7,004 bases of DNA, from NCBI GenBank assembly GCA_005239655.1, contig SBBP01000127.1, positions 1 to 7,004 on the forward strand, read 5' to 3'. Below, piece by piece: positions 5,890 through 7,004 of the stretch (position 1 is its first letter; each line of letters opens with the position of its first letter). A program made the position numbers and the translations under genes. Source of the DNA: Candidatus Microgenomatus auricola. Lineage in GTDB: Bacteria; Patescibacteriota; Patescibacteriia; UBA9570; XYC2-FULL-38-9. The notes under the pieces were generated by a model. The model was not told where the DNA came from. It saw only the letters and a program-made list of their open reading frames with translations, and ran no database searches.

Positions 5890-7004
5890 CGGATTCATTC
5901 ACCTGCGGCACATGCACAGGCTTTCCAAGCACGTCCAAGAGATGTGCCTGTAGTGCAAACGCCTCCTCTTCTTCACCATGAGTCAAGAAAATGCCTTTGA
6001 GCTGTTTCTGGTCAAATGCCTGTACCCACGATGTCAGTTTCGGCTGGTCTGCATGCGCCGAATATCCACCAATTGCACGAATTTTCGCGCGCACTTCGAC
6101 ATCCTTGCCCGCAGCACGCACATGCCGCTCGCCATCACGCAAGCGTCGCCCAAGCGATCCACGCACTTGATAGCCCACAATCAAATACTGATTTTCTTCG
6201 CCACTAATGTAGTTTTGGATATGGTGGACAATGCGGCCACCTTGCGCCATCCCCGAACCTGCAATGATAATTTTTGGAGCCGGCTGTCGAACGATCGCCT
6301 TGGACTCCTCTGCGGTTTCCGTCATGATCAAACCAGGGAAGTCGAACACATCGCTATCGTTACGCATAACCTCGTGCGCTTCCGTGTTCAACCACTGTCG
6401 ATAGGTTTTAAAAACAGAAGTGGCTTTGATCGCGAGTGGACTGTCGAGAAAAATCGGCACCGGCGGCAACTCTTTTCGGTTCACCAACTCATTCAGTTCG
6501 TACAAAATCTCCTGCGTCCGTTCCATGGCAAATGCGGGGATCATGAGCACCCCTTTCATGGTTGCGGTTTCGTAAATTGCTGAACCAAGCATGAGTGCAC
6601 GAGTCGCTGGGTCCTCGTGTGTTCGACCTCCATAGGTCGATTCCATGACCACGTAGTTTGCTTCTCCAATCACATCAGTGGGATTCAACAACGGAACAGG
6701 AGGATTACCAATGTCGCCACTGAACACAATGGTTGTGCCATCAACCGTCACACGAATCATTGATGACCCCAAAATATGACCAGCATCAAAACATTCAATC
6801 TGTGTATGCGAATCAAGAACGATAGGCTGCCGATACTCCACCCCAACAGCTCGTCGGCTGATCTCTGCAACATCATCATCCGTATAGAGTGGCTCGCGGC
6901 CGTGCCATTTGGCCTCCCGACCAAGGATATGTGCGGAATCCGCTAACGAAAGCTGCACCAAATCGATCGTTGGCCGCGTCGCAAAAATTTTTCCAGCAAA
7001 ACCC
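5876..7004 (-). CDS. Beta-CASP metallo-beta-lactamase RNase-like protein (5' end off window)
   Basis: This is the C-terminal ~375 codons of an MBL-fold hydrolase with a beta-CASP domain, the family of bacterial and archaeal RNA-processing nucleases related to CPSF73/Ysh1. It would be cytoplasmic and act on RNA. The frame is open to the right edge, and the first visible residues, GFAGKIFATRPTIDL, match the segment that follows the HxHxDH metal motif in this family. The true start and that motif are therefore outside the window; the TTG at 6961 is only an internal codon. Visible motifs, numbered from that TTG codon, are GHILGS (61-66) and FSGDIGN (80-86) of the MBL core, MESTYGG (106-112), IPAFAMERTQEI (141-152), FLDSPLA (171-177), AGSGMAQGGRIVHH (234-247), GGYSAHAD (298-305) and FLTHGE (325-330). 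These supply the expected metal- and phosphate-binding Asp, Glu and His residues of the C-terminal half. The stop is TAG. The family is secure; whether it is an endo- or exonuclease, and its target, cannot be read from the sequence. Confidence 0.93.
   Translation of the reverse strand, partial: GFAGKIFATRPTIDLVQLSLADSAHILGREAKWHGREPLYTDDDVAEISRRAVGVEYRQPIVLDSHTQIECFDAGHILGSSMIRVTVDGTTIVFSGDIGNPPVPLLNPTDVIGEANYVVMESTYGGRTHEDPATRALMLGSAIYETATMKGVLMIPAFAMERTQEILYELNELVNRKELPPVPIFLDSPLAIKATSVFKTYRQWLNTEAHEVMRNDSDVFDFPGLIMTETAEESKAIVRQPAPKIIIAGSGMAQGGRIVHHIQNYISGEENQYLIVGYQVRGSLGRRLRDGERHVRAAGKDVEVRAKIRAIGGYSAHADQPKLTSWVQAFDQKQLKGIFLTHGEEEEAFALQAHLLDVLGKPVHVPQVNESVDLS

Noticed and set aside
5429..5953. 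Plus-strand open frame of 174 codons across the ytxH-like gene and both short gaps
   Set aside because: It runs antisense over the promoter, the whole ytxH-like gene and the hairpin, with no ribosome site or domain; chance frame.
5978..6583. Plus-strand open frame of 201 codons opposite the beta-CASP gene
   Set aside because: It lies wholly antisense to a gene with clear family motifs, and its translation shows no recognisable domain and a low-quality, Cys/His/Arg-rich composition typical of a shadow frame.
6959..6961. TTG at 6961 as the start of the beta-CASP gene
   Set aside because: The frame continues upstream to the window edge with family-typical sequence (GFAGKIFATRPT), so the TTG is an internal Leu codon.

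Overview
The window is almost wholly coding, and every supported gene lies on the minus strand, so it reads from the right edge to the left. It looks like a chromosomal segment of a small-genome bacterium of the Candidate Phyla Radiation (Patescibacteria) type. The clues are tight packing with stop/start overlaps, several stand-alone proteins carrying a C-terminal phosphohistidine swivel domain of the PEP-utilising enzyme family (in my recollection common in such genomes), a small YtxH-like membrane protein and a beta-CASP nuclease. Base composition looks close to balanced by eye. TGA, TAA and TAG all serve as stops, so UGA is not recoded as glycine as it is in Gracilibacteria/SR1. The lineage is an inference.

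Layout in transcription order: (1) 7004-5876, the C-terminal ~375 residues of a metallo-beta-lactamase/beta-CASP RNase-like protein whose start is beyond the right edge. (2) A 37-base gap whose promoter-like sequence (TTGACT, 17 bases, TATACT) begins inside the end of that gene. (3) 5836-5513, a 107-residue YtxH-like protein with one N-terminal membrane segment. (4) A GC-rich hairpin followed by TTTT, shaped like a terminator, ending 8 bases before the next start codon. (5) 5475 to the left edge, four consecutive diverged paralogs (named A-D here) joined by overlaps of 8, 4 and 4 bases. Gene D is open through the left edge and has no stop in the window.

Proteins A-C each have a long, probably helical N-terminal part of ~380-400 residues and a C-terminal PEP-mobile (phosphohistidine) domain with the signature GGIT[CS]HAA. 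None shows the ATP-grasp domain or the PEP-binding barrel that normally works with this domain. D shares the N-terminal signatures, and its own mobile domain should lie just off the window. The most interesting content is this array: a polycistronic set of orphan phosphohistidine modules with strongly diverged front halves. It could be a split PEP-synthase- or rifampin-phosphotransferase-like system whose nucleotide-binding partner acts in trans. The substrate is unknown.

No tRNA, rRNA, CRISPR array, insertion sequence or other mobile element was seen, and there is no gene-free stretch longer than about 40 bases.
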